Notes under the pieces: generated by a model | What the model saw: only the letters and a program-made list of their open reading frames with translations | Database searches by the model: none | What the model was told of the DNA's origin: nothing | Made by a program: the position numbers and the translations under genes | Shown here: one piece after another, positions 27,760 to 38,772 of the stretch | Position numbering within the stretch: position 1 is the stretch's first letter | Layout of the letters: every line of letters starts with the position of its first letter | Assembly: GCA_049487715.1 (NCBI GenBank) | Contig: CP150580.1 | Location: forward strand, 124,001 to 188,000 | DNA length: 64,000 nt | Reading direction: 5' to 3' | From: Pycnococcus provasolii | Lineage: Eukaryota > Chlorophyta > Pseudoscourfieldiophyceae > Pseudoscourfieldiales

Positions 27760-30700
27760 ATGGGAAACGGGTCGTCTTCAGCGGCGGCTTCAGCGGCTTC
27801 AGGTGCGGCGGCTTCAGCGACTTCAGGTGCAGCGGGTTCAGCGGGTTCAGGTGCAGCGGCCGCAGTCACGCAGCAAGTGGTACGTTCAAGAAGGGGGACA
27901 TCTCTCTCTCTCCCTCTCTCTCTGGAGTCAGAGAGAGAGGGTGTGTGAGAACTCATTCTCGTGGAACCTTCGTTCCACGTAGGCAGCGCCATCACGAAGA
28001 GACGTCTTGACGCTAACTTGCTCACACTTGCACACACACACAAACACACAAACACACAATAACACCTTCTCGCGACACGGCCAAACAGGCCGTCAAGCCA
28101 GGAGGAGGCGGAGGAGCGGCACCGCAGCAAGCACCGAACCAGAGAAAGTGGACGAGGCGGCAAAAGAAGGAAGTTGTACCCGCAGATGGCGCATACGAAG
28201 ATGAGGTCGCACCTCCGCCGGCTGTGCACATAACGCCACGGTCGTCGACGCCAACGGGCGAAATTCGGCCACCTTCAGCCGAACCTAGCTTTTCGAGCAT
28301 GCTTCCGCCTCCACCAGCCATTACGCCTGCTCTACCCGTCCGAGGGGATGTGCTCGCGCCGCCGCCTGGGCCACTGGCGCCTGTCGTCTTGCGGCCAGGA
28401 AGCCGCGCCGGAAGCGAACTGACGGCGTCTGTTAAGACGGCGACCGACAACGACTCAAGACTAAGTGTCGAGCACCAACTTGCAAGGCAGAGCGCGTCGG
28501 CAATCGTCGCTACTGGGGAAGCGACAGTTGTCGTCACTCGCGCGAGAGGCCTTCACGAAGAACTGCACGCCATTCAGCCGACGCTCATGTCGGCAGCCTC
28601 GCGCCGTGCGGCACTCACGCTTGAGAATACAATCATGCAGGTGCTTCGTCTAGAGGGCGAAGAGGCTGTGCGAAGACAGGACGAGGCGAAGATTGCCGCC
28701 GAGCGCGCCGCGGAGGCGGGAATCGCCCAAACTGAGCGCAGGGCTAAGCGCGAAGAAGCCGAGGCACGCGAAGCGCAGAAGCTCGAGGTGGCACTCAAGC
28801 GCGCAAACAACTTGCACGCATCCGAGGTCAAGCGTATCGATACAGAGATGGAAGCTCTTGCCGAGCGCACCGCGGCGGAGGAAGCTCGCATGGAAGCGGC
28901 CAAAAAGAAGCTCAGAGAGAGGTGCGATACAGAAAAAGCTCGGCTAGAGCGGTTGGCCACAGACAAGCTTGACGACGAGCACTCGAGCCTGGGCGCGGCT
29001 TCGCAGGAGCGCCGGAATGCCCTCGAGGCGGCGAAGCGCAAGCAGCGCGAAAATTCGATGGCTGAGGAGGAGGCGCTGCAAATGCGCGAGGCTGAGGCGC
29101 ATACTCTGGTGGAGTCCGCACTCACGCTTGCCGAACGCGCATCAGCCGAGGCGCTCAGCTGCGTCGAGGAGGCGGAGGCTGCTGAGATGCGAGCAACACG
29201 TACTCGCGATTCCGCGGCGGAATCACGTGCCATGGTGCGCACGGAAGAGGAGAGAGTGCGCCTACTCGAGGCAGAAATGCGACTCGAGGAAGAGGAGGCG
29301 TCGAAGGCTGAACACCAGCTTCAGGAAAGACTTCAAACGAGCGAATCAGAGCACAAGCAGAGGCTCGAGGATGATTGCCGTCCAGCAAGACAATCGTTGT
29401 CACAGTTTGAAGCGGAGAAGCAAGCGCGTGGCCAGTCGCTGGCGCGCCGAGCAGACGAAGAGCAGGGAACGGCACGCCTTGAGATTGCACGCATTGAGGA
29501 AGAGGTTGACGAGCTAAAAGAAACAGCAGACACGTACGCCAGCAAGCTGGCATCTATCGTGACAGAGAATGGCAAGCAGCTTGATAAGATGATGAAAGAG
29601 GAGGAGGAGAGCAGCACGCGTCTGGCCAAGGCTGCTGAGGAGAGTGCGGAAGCGACGGCAGCTTTGATGGAACGTCATTCCAAGGAAGAGGAGAACATGG
29701 CACTCGATCGGAGTCGACAGCGCGCGGAGTGGGAGAATTCTGCACAGGCTGTGGAGAATGAAGTGCGTTCCGCCCTAGAGCGCTTGGATTCCATGGAAAC
29801 AGAACGTCGTGAGGAGGAGGATGAGCTTGCGAGTTACCGCGATGAAGCTCGCGAGGAGCTAACACGCCTCGACGGGGAGGCGCAAGTCGCTTTCGAAAGC
29901 ATTCGTGACGCACTTCTGCGTGAGCGTGACCTCTTCCTGGATGAGCACCGGCAACGCCGTTCGGAGCTCGACCTTGCCATATCAGAGGAACGCCAGGCGC
30001 TACTACACGAGTGCGCAGAACGCGAGCGTGGCGTTTCTACGGCGATGGACGACGTTGATGAAAAGCGTGCAGTTCTGAAGGATTTGCAGAACCAGCAGGC
30101 GGACAGAACAGCCGCTATGGAACGTAAGGTCCAGGAAGCGCGCGGTGTCGTCGAAGAGCGAACGAAGATACTCTCGGCGGCAAAAGATGCAAAGGTTGCC
30201 GACGACGTGGAGCTCGAGAAGGCAACCGAGGGACTTGAGAAACATTTTGCGCAGTATCGCGAGGCAGCGCTCACGGAGCTTCAGGCTGAGCAAGCGAAGC
30301 GCAAGGCTGAGCTGACTACGGCGATGGGCACATTCGAGACAGACGCTAGGCAACTTGAAGAGGACGTGGAGGCGAGCTATGCAACACTCTCCGGAGCAAA
30401 GCATGCCGCAAGGCAGGCAGAGGCAGATCTCCAGTCGCAGAAGCAGGCTTTCGGCAGCGAACATCATCAGCGGTCGCTAGCATTCGAGGAGGAAAGGCGC
30501 GCCATTGAGCGCGAGGAGACGGCTTTCAATTATCGCATCGCGGAGATGGAGACGGCGAGTCAGGAAGCACTTCGACGTGAGGCTGAGCGCCTGAGTCGCG
30601 TGGCGGAGGAGCGAAGCGCACGCGCCACGCGTTTGAGGAGCCAGATGCAGACATCTTCAACGAAGCGCGCTCAGGAGGAGGCGAACTGTGCCGCACGTCT

Positions 30701-33700
30701 TGCTGAGCTCGAAAAGCAGATCGCAGAGCTCGGCACGTCTATGGCTGAAGCTGTTAACGTCCACATGAGCCAACGCAGGCAGGACGAGTCTGACTGGACT
30801 GCACGTGCCTCTGCTCTAGAGGCAACGCTGCAGCGCATCGACCGCATGGGCAGCGCCGCGAACGCATCGTCGGACTTCATTCCAGGCACCAATCTCGGGC
30901 CTGAGAGCTCGGTGACATCGCTCTCCTCGCACATGAGCCACGCGATGTCGATTGCTTCATCCGCCGGGGTGTCCAGTCAAGGAACAGACGGCATTGGCGC
31001 GCTTGTGCTTCGCGCAGGTAGCCTGTCGTTCTCCGCGGCGACGGTTGGATTCGACCTAAACAACCCAGTAGCTCTGCTACAGGCGGAGAAGGAGCGTCTG
31101 ATTGCGGAACGGCGGCGTCGCGAGGAGGCGGCGGCTCATGACGAGCAGCGACTGCAGCGCGAGGAGGCGAGCGCGCATGCGGAGCTGTCTGCGAGGAAGG
31201 AAATTCTTAAGAATATGAAGGAGCGCGAGGAGGCAAAGCTTGCAGTAGAGCGGGAGAACAAGACGTCATCTCTCGCGAAGCGTCGCGAGGACCTCGATGC
31301 GCGCATATCCGAGGCAAAGGAAAAGGACACGGCGGCTGAGACTCGATTCGAGACAATGTTGACGGATGCGAGTGAGCTGTGTACGCGACTTGAGCTTGCG
31401 AGTGCGAGCGCGGATGCTGTCTTCGCCACGTACCGCCAGCGCCTTTCTGAGCGAAGCTCCGAGCTCAAGGTGGCGGCGGAGACGCTCGACAAGGACATGG
31501 CTGATGTGCAGAAGACGGCAGATGCAAAGGCTCGCGCAAAGGTGGATGCTGAACGCGATGCTATCTCGCTCACATTTGCCGATCGCCCTTCGTTTGCTGC
31601 TTTCCTATCCGCGGAGAAGCTCTTCAATGCTGCTCAGGAGGCACTAGACGGCCTAACAGCTGACGCCGAGGCTCTTGCCGCGACGCACGCCGACGCGGTG
31701 GCAGCCGTCCAGGACGATGTTGATTCCGCTGCACGCACGCATGACGGAAAGCAGACAAGCGTGGAGAGTTTGAACGAGAGCAAGCGCCGTCGCCAGGAGG
31801 CTAGCGAGAAGGAGCGTCAGGATGCTCTCGATCTTTCTCAGGCTGATTTCATCAAGCGCGTGGAGAAGGGACTGAAAGATGCCGAGGCTGACCTGGAGGC
31901 GCATCGGGGCATGCATGGCGAGGATACTGCCATTGGAGCGGAGAGCGCGGCGGCAAGAAGAAAATACCAAGAGATCGTGTCGGATCTCGAGGCGATGACC
32001 CGTCGACACGACGAGGCGCGCATCGAGGCTGCGAATATTCGTGCAGCGCAGCTAGAGGCGCTGTCGCGTGCTCGTGATGCCCTGGCGACGCGCTTGCAGG
32101 AGCAGGTGGACACTGGCAAGACGGTGGTGGAGTCGCGGCGTATCGAGTTGGGAGAAAGCAAGCGTCCATTGCAAGATATGGAGATGGTGCATCAGGAGCT
32201 CAAGAAGACCTTGAATGATAAACGAGCAGAGCTTGCAGCGAAGGAGTCCGCAGCACGCTCCGAACTGGAGTCGGCGACAGCACGGCTCTCCGCAGCGCGC
32301 GACAGGCTTGCAGGTCAACGGCGTCGCAAGACGGAGGAAGTGTCGGAAAATGCAAAGAAGCGCGAGCTTGCGAATGCGGAGTACGACGTGCGCGGCGCGG
32401 AACATGAGGAAAAGATACGCGAATTAACGGACAAGTGCCGGCTTGGCATTGAGGCAGATCGATTGGCGCTTGAGCGCGCCTTTGTTGACGACAAGGAGCG
32501 ACGTGATGCGGCGGCGAGGCGGCGGCGAGAAGCGTTGGCAGCGGCACGCCACAGTGTGGAGGAGGCTTCCATCAAGATGAAGCAGATGGATGAGTTGAGC
32601 CTGCAGGCTACGGAGGAGGCGCGAGAACGCCGCGAAATAGCCTCGGAGGCGCTGAAGAGTGCGGAGGATGCGAAGGGTGAGCACAAGCGCGTCGAGGTGG
32701 AGGAACGCCGCTGCAAGTCGATTTGCGACATTGAGAGGAGACGATTGAAGCGCGAGGTCGAGCAGCTGGAGCACGAGTACGAGCTCGAGATGAATGGCTT
32801 GGACCTTGGCTTGAAGCAGGAGAGGGAGATGCGTGAGTCGGATGCCGCGGCTGGACTGGAGGCGAGTTTGCTCGAGCTCGAGAAGGCGCTTGAGGGTGGT
32901 CTGGAGGAGGTGGAGAAGGAGCGCAACATTCACAGGCGCGACATGAAGGATGAGCAGCGCGAGCTGGAACAGCGGCGTGCACGCGTGAATGAGGAGCTCG
33001 CACAGGCGATTGCGCAGCTAAACGAGGCGAAGGATGCCCACATGGCAAGCTTGGACTCTGAGCTCGATAGGCTCGACAATGCAGCGCGGGCAGAACTTGC
33101 CGCCGCAGGAGCAGCCGCAGCTCGTCACGCGGATGCATTTAGCCGAGAGCTTGGTGATCTCTCACGGCGCATGGAGCATTCCCGAGAGGCGCTCGAGGAG
33201 TGTGTGCGCAACGACGAGCTGGAGGAGGAGCGCAAGGAAGAGCAGAGACGCCAGAGTGAGTTCCTGAGGATGCGCGAGAAGGTTGAGCGTGAGGAGCGCG
33301 AGATCCAACGTCGTGAGGAAGAGCGCCGCGAGGCGAAAAAGCGCCTCGAGGAGGAGCAGCGTGCAGCAAATGCCAAAATGGAGGAGCTCGCGCGCACTCT
33401 GGAAGAAGAGAGACGCGCGGCGGCGCGCCGTGCGGAAGAGCAGAAGAGGGCGGAGCAGGCTGTGGTGCAGGAACGCGAGGAGAAGGAGGAACGCATCCGC
33501 GAATTGCGCGCACGCATGGAGATGGCCGAGAGGGAGGATGCGACGCGCAGGATGGCAGTGACGAGAAGGCTCAACGATCCATCGAAGCGTCTCAGATTAG
33601 GAGGCGTCTCCGTGGCTGCGCATTCCGAAAGCATCCCTGCGGCTGCTGCGCCGATCATGGAGCTTCCGAGCCCAGAGAACTCGTCGGTGTTCATATCGGA

Positions 33701-34124
33701 GGATGCTGGCGCTGGCCCGAACGGAGCTCCTCCGCGGGTGCGCGATGTGACATACGGCGCGTGGGAGAACTCTGCCTCTCCAGGAAAGGAAAATGATGGC
33801 CAACAACAGGGCGCCGCGTTGCACTCATCGCCGTCTCCTGCCAAGGAGTCGCAGCCTGTCGTTGCAGGCGAGCGGCTCGTGCCGAGTGAGCCGGCAACCA
33901 CATCAGAGGCGGACTCGTCAATTAACTCCGCGAACAGAAAGGAACATCTGATCAAGCAGATGGAACACGAGGCTTCTCTGTTCGCGAAGGAGAAGGCGGC
34001 CATGGCATCTGAAATGGCACGTCTAGAGGCTGAGCTTGCATCGCTCGATGATGATCACGGTGGCAGTGGTGGTGGTGTATTACCACCCGCCGCCGCCGGT
34101 GCGATTACTACTGCCACAACGTAA
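27760..34124 (+). CDS. Giant coiled-coil protein with putative N-myristoylation start, two exons
   Basis: The main frame lacks an ATG at its start (28224 is GTG) and stays open upstream. A first exon at 27760-27879 (MGNGSSSAAASAASGAAASA...) joins in phase 0 through a 209-bp intron (27880-28088, GTACGT...AACAG) to exon 2 (AVKPGGGGGAAP...). The product is 2051 residues. MGNGSSS fits an N-myristoylation site (Gly2, Ser6), so membrane attachment is inferred. After a Pro-rich stretch, almost everything is charged heptad coiled coil (Glu/Arg/Ala/Lys-rich), broken by a Ser/Gly-rich hinge near 30850-31060, and a strongly Arg/Glu-rich block (33200-33550) precedes a disordered tail. No motor or enzymatic domain is seen. 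It may be a cytoskeletal, flagellar/basal-body or Golgi tether protein; I cannot name the family. The intron contains (CT)n and CACACA tracts. Confidence 0.8.
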
Positions 34125-34191
34125 TACATTATATTTTTTTTCTCGATAACTCTAATTTTACAACTTTACAACTATACAACTTTCCATCGCA

Positions 34192-36465
34192 TCATTCCCA
34201 CACTTCCTTTCCATGGAGGATGCCGTTGTCATAGATACAATACAACTTGCTGCCACCGCCCTCCAGCGCGTACTGCACGTACCGCCGTTCGCTATTCACA
34301 CCGCACGGCCCGTCGCCGTTTATGTGCGTGTGGCCATACACGTGTACTTGGGAACCAAGGCGCGCCACCTGATCCTCCAACTCCAGACAGCCGACCGCCT
34401 TCGCCATCTCCGTCGTGGCGTAGCTATGTGGATAGGGGAGCTCGACACGCGGCAGAAAATGCGAAAACGAAATGACTACCGGCTCTAGGCCCTCCTTGCG
34501 CACCTCCTCGATGCGCTTCTCGACTGCGTTGAGCCTCCACCCATTCAACGCCAACATATACTCTGCTACGTCGTCCACGTTCACAGGCCACTTGCAGTAC
34601 TTGTCGTATAGCAGTCCTCCCGGCTTGGGATGGTACGTGTCGAATGTGTAGTGATACCAGCTGTTCAGCGGAACGACAAACACGCCGCGCGCCACCTCCA
34701 TCGGTCTCATCGTCACCGAGCCTCGCTCCTGGCCAGTCGTCTCGCATAGATTTTCGAGGCTAAACAATTTGCATATGCTATCTGGATACTCGTCGCTCGT
34801 GTCGGGTCTGATCCACAGGTCGTGATTACCGGCACAGTAGAAGACGCGTCTGAACTTTGGAGAGAGTTTGCGCATGCAAATCTTCACGGCGTTCGCGGTG
34901 TCACCGACGTCTCCGGCGACGATCAAAATGTCGTTGCGAAATGCCGTGGATGAGATGCGATCGCACCACGAAATGTTTCCATGCTGATCGACATGCAGAT
35001 CGCTCGTGACAAAGATGCGAAGCCGTTTCCGATCTCTCTGAGCGTCCCGGCGGAACCACTCGTCGCGCCAGCTTGCGACGGACGAGCTCACCTCTTTTGG
35101 TATAATGCGAAGAAGCGATTTTGCGGCCGACTGGCACTTCGAGGCAACCGTTCGCGACGACTCGCCTGCCGACGACGCGACGTCGAATCCTTTCATGTAC
35201 ACGCAGTACGCATCCTCGAGATTGTTTGCAAAGTGCAGCGCGGTTCCGAGACGCAGGTACGCCTTTCCCCACCTCGGGTCGCAGGTGATGGCGGTTCTCG
35301 CGCTCGCAGCTGCCTCGGCGTAATTTCCCATCCCGCAAAGAGCCGCGGAGAGGTTCGAGTGCAGAACAGCGTCGCGCGGTCGCTGCTCGATAGCGCGACG
35401 GTACAGCGTCACTGCCGCCTTGTATTCCTTTGCGGCAAACTTCGCATCTGCGGCTGCTTTCGGATCGGCATGCTCCGGCGTTCCGTCTGACGTTTGCGAC
35501 TTGAGAGCATCGAGAGCTGTTCGAATGTCTGCACGATGCTCGGATTCTACCGTGACCAGCGCCTCCTCGAGTGTTGCTTTCGCGTCACTGGCTCTTCCCA
35601 TTTTGGAGAGACACGTCGCCACGCGCAGATTTGCACGAAACCAGGAAGGGCGAGCCTGGTGGCACGTGCGTGCATCGACGAGAGCGGCACGAAGCCAGTC
35701 GGCTCTGCTTGGCGGTTGTTGTTTACCTTGCGTCTGTCCTTTCGATACGGCAGCGAACACGCACGTGAGTGCTCCCGCGAGTTCGTCGGCATCGTACGGC
35801 GGTGTGAGCTTGAGTGCGGCGGCGTATGTGGCGGGTGTCGACGCCTCCGCGACGTGTACGAGCATGGCGCACCGGTTCGAATACAGACTTGCGTCGACAT
35901 GACCCGTCGTAGCTTGCGCGATCGCCTCGTTGGTCTGAACGATGCCCGCGAGTGCGTCTCCGAGGCGGTACGCAACCGTCCCTCGTTCTTTGGGCTCAAA
36001 TCCGTCCATGAGTGCGATGGCCCGGTGTCGTATGTTGCACAGCTTGGCTTTGGCGCTGATATTCGCTTTGCCTGAGTGCACGACGTGTATGTGCGCGTCT
36101 TCCGGTTTCACGTTAAGTTTCGCGAGTCCTTCTTCCGCGAGGTTTATGGCTTGTTCTAGTTGACCCATCCAAAACGATGCTCTCGCCGCCTCAACGTACG
36201 ACGCGGTGTGCGAAGGTCGCGACGCAATCGCCCGCGTTGCAAATTTCAGAGCGACTTCGGGTGATCCCAATTGATAGTGGCAACAGGCGGATAACGTCCA
36301 TGCCAGAAAATCCTGATGAGATGATGACGAGGATGACGAGAGGACGGAAGCTGCTTGCTCAAAGAGGCCTTGCTGCACGAGGTTTTGCGCTTGTTGTAGT
36401 TTCCACGACGACGCCGACGCCGACGCCGACGCGGCAGTTGGAGTTCCTGAGGCTAAGGAGGACAT
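34192..36465 (-). CDS. TPR plus calcineurin-like metallophosphoesterase fusion protein
   Basis: 757 residues from the internal Met (MSSLASGTPT); the frame is open to 36678, but the extra 71 codons are hydrophobic and of doubtful use. The N-terminal ~470 residues are tetratricopeptide repeats (for example SNLSAALCGMGNYAEAAASA, then WGKAYLRLGTALHF). The C-terminal ~275 are a metallophosphoesterase domain with all motifs: TSDLHVD (DxH), VAGDVGD (GDxxD), CAGNHDLW (GNHD), ISFSHFLP and YGHTHINGDG (GHTH). This resembles PP5-like layouts only in having TPRs before the phosphatase; the catalytic domain belongs to the broader calcineurin-like metallophosphatases, not the PPP family. Substrate unknown. 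It is divergent from eIF3j, with a 348-bp shared upstream region. Confidence 0.87.
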   Translation of the reverse strand: MSSLASGTPTAASASASASSWKLQQAQNLVQQGLFEQAASVLSSSSSSSHQDFLAWTLSACCHYQLGSPEVALKFATRAIASRPSHTASYVEAARASFWMGQLEQAINLAEEGLAKLNVKPEDAHIHVVHSGKANISAKAKLCNIRHRAIALMDGFEPKERGTVAYRLGDALAGIVQTNEAIAQATTGHVDASLYSNRCAMLVHVAEASTPATYAAALKLTPPYDADELAGALTCVFAAVSKGQTQGKQQPPSRADWLRAALVDARTCHQARPSWFRANLRVATCLSKMGRASDAKATLEEALVTVESEHRADIRTALDALKSQTSDGTPEHADPKAAADAKFAAKEYKAAVTLYRRAIEQRPRDAVLHSNLSAALCGMGNYAEAAASARTAITCDPRWGKAYLRLGTALHFANNLEDAYCVYMKGFDVASSAGESSRTVASKCQSAAKSLLRIIPKEVSSSVASWRDEWFRRDAQRDRKRLRIFVTSDLHVDQHGNISWCDRISSTAFRNDILIVAGDVGDTANAVKICMRKLSPKFRRVFYCAGNHDLWIRPDTSDEYPDSICKLFSLENLCETTGQERGSVTMRPMEVARGVFVVPLNSWYHYTFDTYHPKPGGLLYDKYCKWPVNVDDVAEYMLALNGWRLNAVEKRIEEVRKEGLEPVVISFSHFLPRVELPYPHSYATTEMAKAVGCLELEDQVARLGSQVHVYGHTHINGDGPCGVNSERRYVQYALEGGGSKLYCIYDNGILHGKEVWE

Positions 36466-36813
36466 CTCGAGACTATACAAACGTGTGCGGGTGATAACTA
36501 TGGTGCCATGAATGTAACGGACAAATAAATGTGCGAGAACAATGCTGCGCCTAAAACGAAAAAAAGTCCAAACCCCCAAACAGCATCCAAACCCCCAAAC
36601 CCCAAACAAAAACAACAAAGGAGAACCTTGCAAATGCAAATGGGGGGATAGGCAGATTTGCATGCGCCCAAATTCCAAATGGGGGAATCCTCAGGATCCC
36701 TCCTCCCTCTACTTCCTCCCCCATTCCATTCCAGTTCCAACGCGCCGCCCCCTTGACGTCCCCCCCCACCATCCTCATCCTCATCCTCCTCCGCCTCGAA
36801 GAAGTTCATAAAC
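36466..36813. promoter_or_regulatory. Divergent promoter region (TPR-phosphoesterase / eIF3j)
   Basis: 348 bp between two divergent start codons. It contains CCAAACCCCCAAAC units (36569-36604), a GGATCC motif at 36694 (120 bp before the eIF3j ATG) and a pyrimidine-rich stretch just upstream of eIF3j. Promoter function is inferred from position only. Confidence 0.4.
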
Positions 36814-37515
36814 ATGGACGACGACTTAGCGTGGGACGACGACGACTTCGAAGTCAACCTGCCCGCACCTGACGCTGCTCCTGGGATTGCGGTAGCTCAG
36901 AAGCACCAGGAGTCGTTCGAAGGGGAAGATGATGGGGTCATCGAAGTTGCGAAAAAAACAACCGGTGCGGGTGCGGATTCTGGGGCGTCGAAAAAAACAG
37001 GTGCGGCAAAAATGGAAGCGGCGCGTGCGGCGGCGGCTAACGCAGGAACCAAGCCGCTCGCTGACCCAGTCGCGGAAAAACTACGACAAGTGCGTCTGCA
37101 GGAAGAGGCGGACCTCAAGGCGGCGAAGGAACTTTTCGGATGCGAAGGCGAAGAAGAGAAGAACCTCTCCGACATCATACCCAAAACGAACAGCGAGTTC
37201 GAGGAGTACGGCCTGCTCGTCGCCGCTACGTACGTCAAAACTCACGAAAAGGCGAGCCAGGCCAACTACGTCGCGCTTATCAAGGGTCTGCTGCGACGTA
37301 GCGTCGCCAGCCTCAAAAGCGACGCCATCAAGGAGATTGAAAGTTCAGTTATTGCAATGCGAAACGAAAGACTCAAGGAGGAAAAGGCGGCGACTTCCAA
37401 AAAGAAAAATGCCACAAAGAACCAGAAGAAGAGTCTCAACTCGGGTGCGCTGGACGAAATTGACGACCAACTAAACGCAGGATACGATGACCAGGACGAC
37501 TACGACTTTATGTAG
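36814..37515 (+). CDS. Translation initiation factor eIF3 subunit J (HCR1)
   Basis: A 233-residue hydrophilic protein with the family layout: acidic start (MDDDLAWDDDDFEVNLP), Lys/Ala-rich middle (EKLRQVRLQEEADLKAAKELF), the central region around SDIIPKTNSEFEEYG, and the conserved acidic C-terminus ending YDDQDDYDFM. eIF3j helps place mRNA in the 40S decoding centre and acts in recycling with ABCE1. Length agrees with yeast and plant homologs (about 225-265). No intron. Confidence 0.92.
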   Translation: MDDDLAWDDDDFEVNLPAPDAAPGIAVAQKHQESFEGEDDGVIEVAKKTTGAGADSGASKKTGAAKMEAARAAAANAGTKPLADPVAEKLRQVRLQEEADLKAAKELFGCEGEEEKNLSDIIPKTNSEFEEYGLLVAATYVKTHEKASQANYVALIKGLLRRSVASLKSDAIKEIESSVIAMRNERLKEEKAATSKKKNATKNQKKSLNSGALDEIDDQLNAGYDDQDDYDFM

Positions 37516-37635
37516 AAGGCCGACGTGTGCGTTATTCAGGAGAAAATACACACACACACACACACACAAACACACAAACACATGCCAACGTATCGTTTGG
37601 AAAAGTCAAAATTCACGTTACTGGTTACGCACGCT

Positions 37636-38610
37636 TCACTCTGCCTGTTGTTGTTGCTGCTGCTGCTCCTGCTGCTGCCCAGCACTCGCGACTACACGAA
37701 CGAGTAAGCCAGATGCGTGCATTTCAGTTAGAATATCGCTCCCGCCGAGAAACTCACCCGAAGCGAACACTTGCGGTACCGTTGGCCAGGTGGTGAATTC
37801 TTTGAGTGTGTCGCGCAAGTCTGGCGGATTTCCCACCTCATCAAGCACGTCAACGACATCAAAGTCTGCACGGCACGAGTCGAGCAGGTTCACCACTTGT
37901 GCGGAGAAGCCGCACTCCGGCTCGGCGCGCGTTCCCTTGATGAAGGCGACGACGGACCTGCTCTGCACCGCCGCCTCAATGAGTGTGGACGTAGGCGCGT
38001 CGCTCTGCGCATTCAGCTCGGCTGCTTGCCTTCGCAGCTGCAGAGGCGGTCTCTTCGGTATCTTGAGCGACCGTCCCCAGCTTCCTGGCCCACGTCCGTT
38101 TCCCGGCGGCGGCGCGTTTCCCGCTTGGATGTGGCTGAGCATTGTCGCCTTCCAAAGTTCCTGCAGAGCTTCTTGTGTTGCTTCTTCGTCTTCTGGAAGA
38201 GTTTCGATGCACGCGGACCACGCCGCTCCAGGTCCGAACTGCGCGGCGTGCGCCTTGAGCGTTCCTGCGACAAGACGGGACAGGCCAATGTACTGGAGGT
38301 GTCCGTCTTTGGCATACACGAAGTACACGCCAGGTCGTTCGAACACCTGCATTGCCTCGTCGGTCATATCACCCGCCTCCTCATCCCAGAGTTTGATTGC
38401 GTTCAGAGGATTCTCATCATGAGTAGAGGAGCCATTTTGCGACGACGACGACATCGACGCTGACGTTATCGACGATGACGTCTGCGATGACGTGGATGCC
38501 GCGCGCAACAAAGACGACGAACGTATCGCATGATAACGCAGCCCGTTGTGCCTAAGGTGGCCAGGTAACACACGCGCGGAACATATTGCCGCGGACATGG
38601 ATGGAGCCAC
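37636..38610 (-). CDS. GRXS16-like protein: GIY-YIG domain plus CGFS monothiol glutaredoxin
   Basis: 324 residues. The N-terminal ~40 are Ser/Arg/Ala-rich without acidic residues (plastid transit peptide likely). Residues ~91-150 match a GIY-YIG fold (GVYFVYAKDGHLQYIGLSR). The C-terminal third is a monothiol glutaredoxin: VVAFIKGTRAEPECGFS (active-site CGFS), TWPTVPQVF with the cis-proline, and GGSDIL. This two-domain order is that of plant GRXS16, a chloroplast protein whose glutaredoxin part binds a [2Fe-2S] cluster and whose GIY-YIG part has endonuclease activity. A glutamine run ends the protein. It is divergent from RPC9 with 162 bp between start codons. The fusion is a green-lineage marker. 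Confidence 0.88.
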   Translation of the reverse strand: MAPSMSAAICSARVLPGHLRHNGLRYHAIRSSSLLRAASTSSQTSSSITSASMSSSSQNGSSTHDENPLNAIKLWDEEAGDMTDEAMQVFERPGVYFVYAKDGHLQYIGLSRLVAGTLKAHAAQFGPGAAWSACIETLPEDEEATQEALQELWKATMLSHIQAGNAPPPGNGRGPGSWGRSLKIPKRPPLQLRRQAAELNAQSDAPTSTLIEAAVQSRSVVAFIKGTRAEPECGFSAQVVNLLDSCRADFDVVDVLDEVGNPPDLRDTLKEFTTWPTVPQVFASGEFLGGSDILTEMHASGLLVRVVASAGQQQEQQQQQQQAE

Positions 38611-38772
38611 GACACGACACCACCCGAGGGAATGGCGACGGATAAGTAGATAAGGAGGAAAAAGGGAGGGCAGCGAACCCCGAATTCATCGCATGGGAAA
38701 CTTTTTCCCAGGATTCGGGGGTGATATTGGCATTCCCTCGTTCCCCTCCCCATCCCCATACTATTCCCGGCT

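Noticed and set aside
27900-28070. Possible CRISPR-like or microsatellite array at the (CT)n and CACACA tracts
   Set aside because: They lie inside the proposed 209-bp intron and are simple-sequence tracts with no spacer-repeat structure.
33125-34003. 292-codon minus-strand frame over the end of the coiled-coil gene
   Set aside because: A Ser/Arg-rich mirror of the Glu/Arg-rich plus frame. No independent signal.
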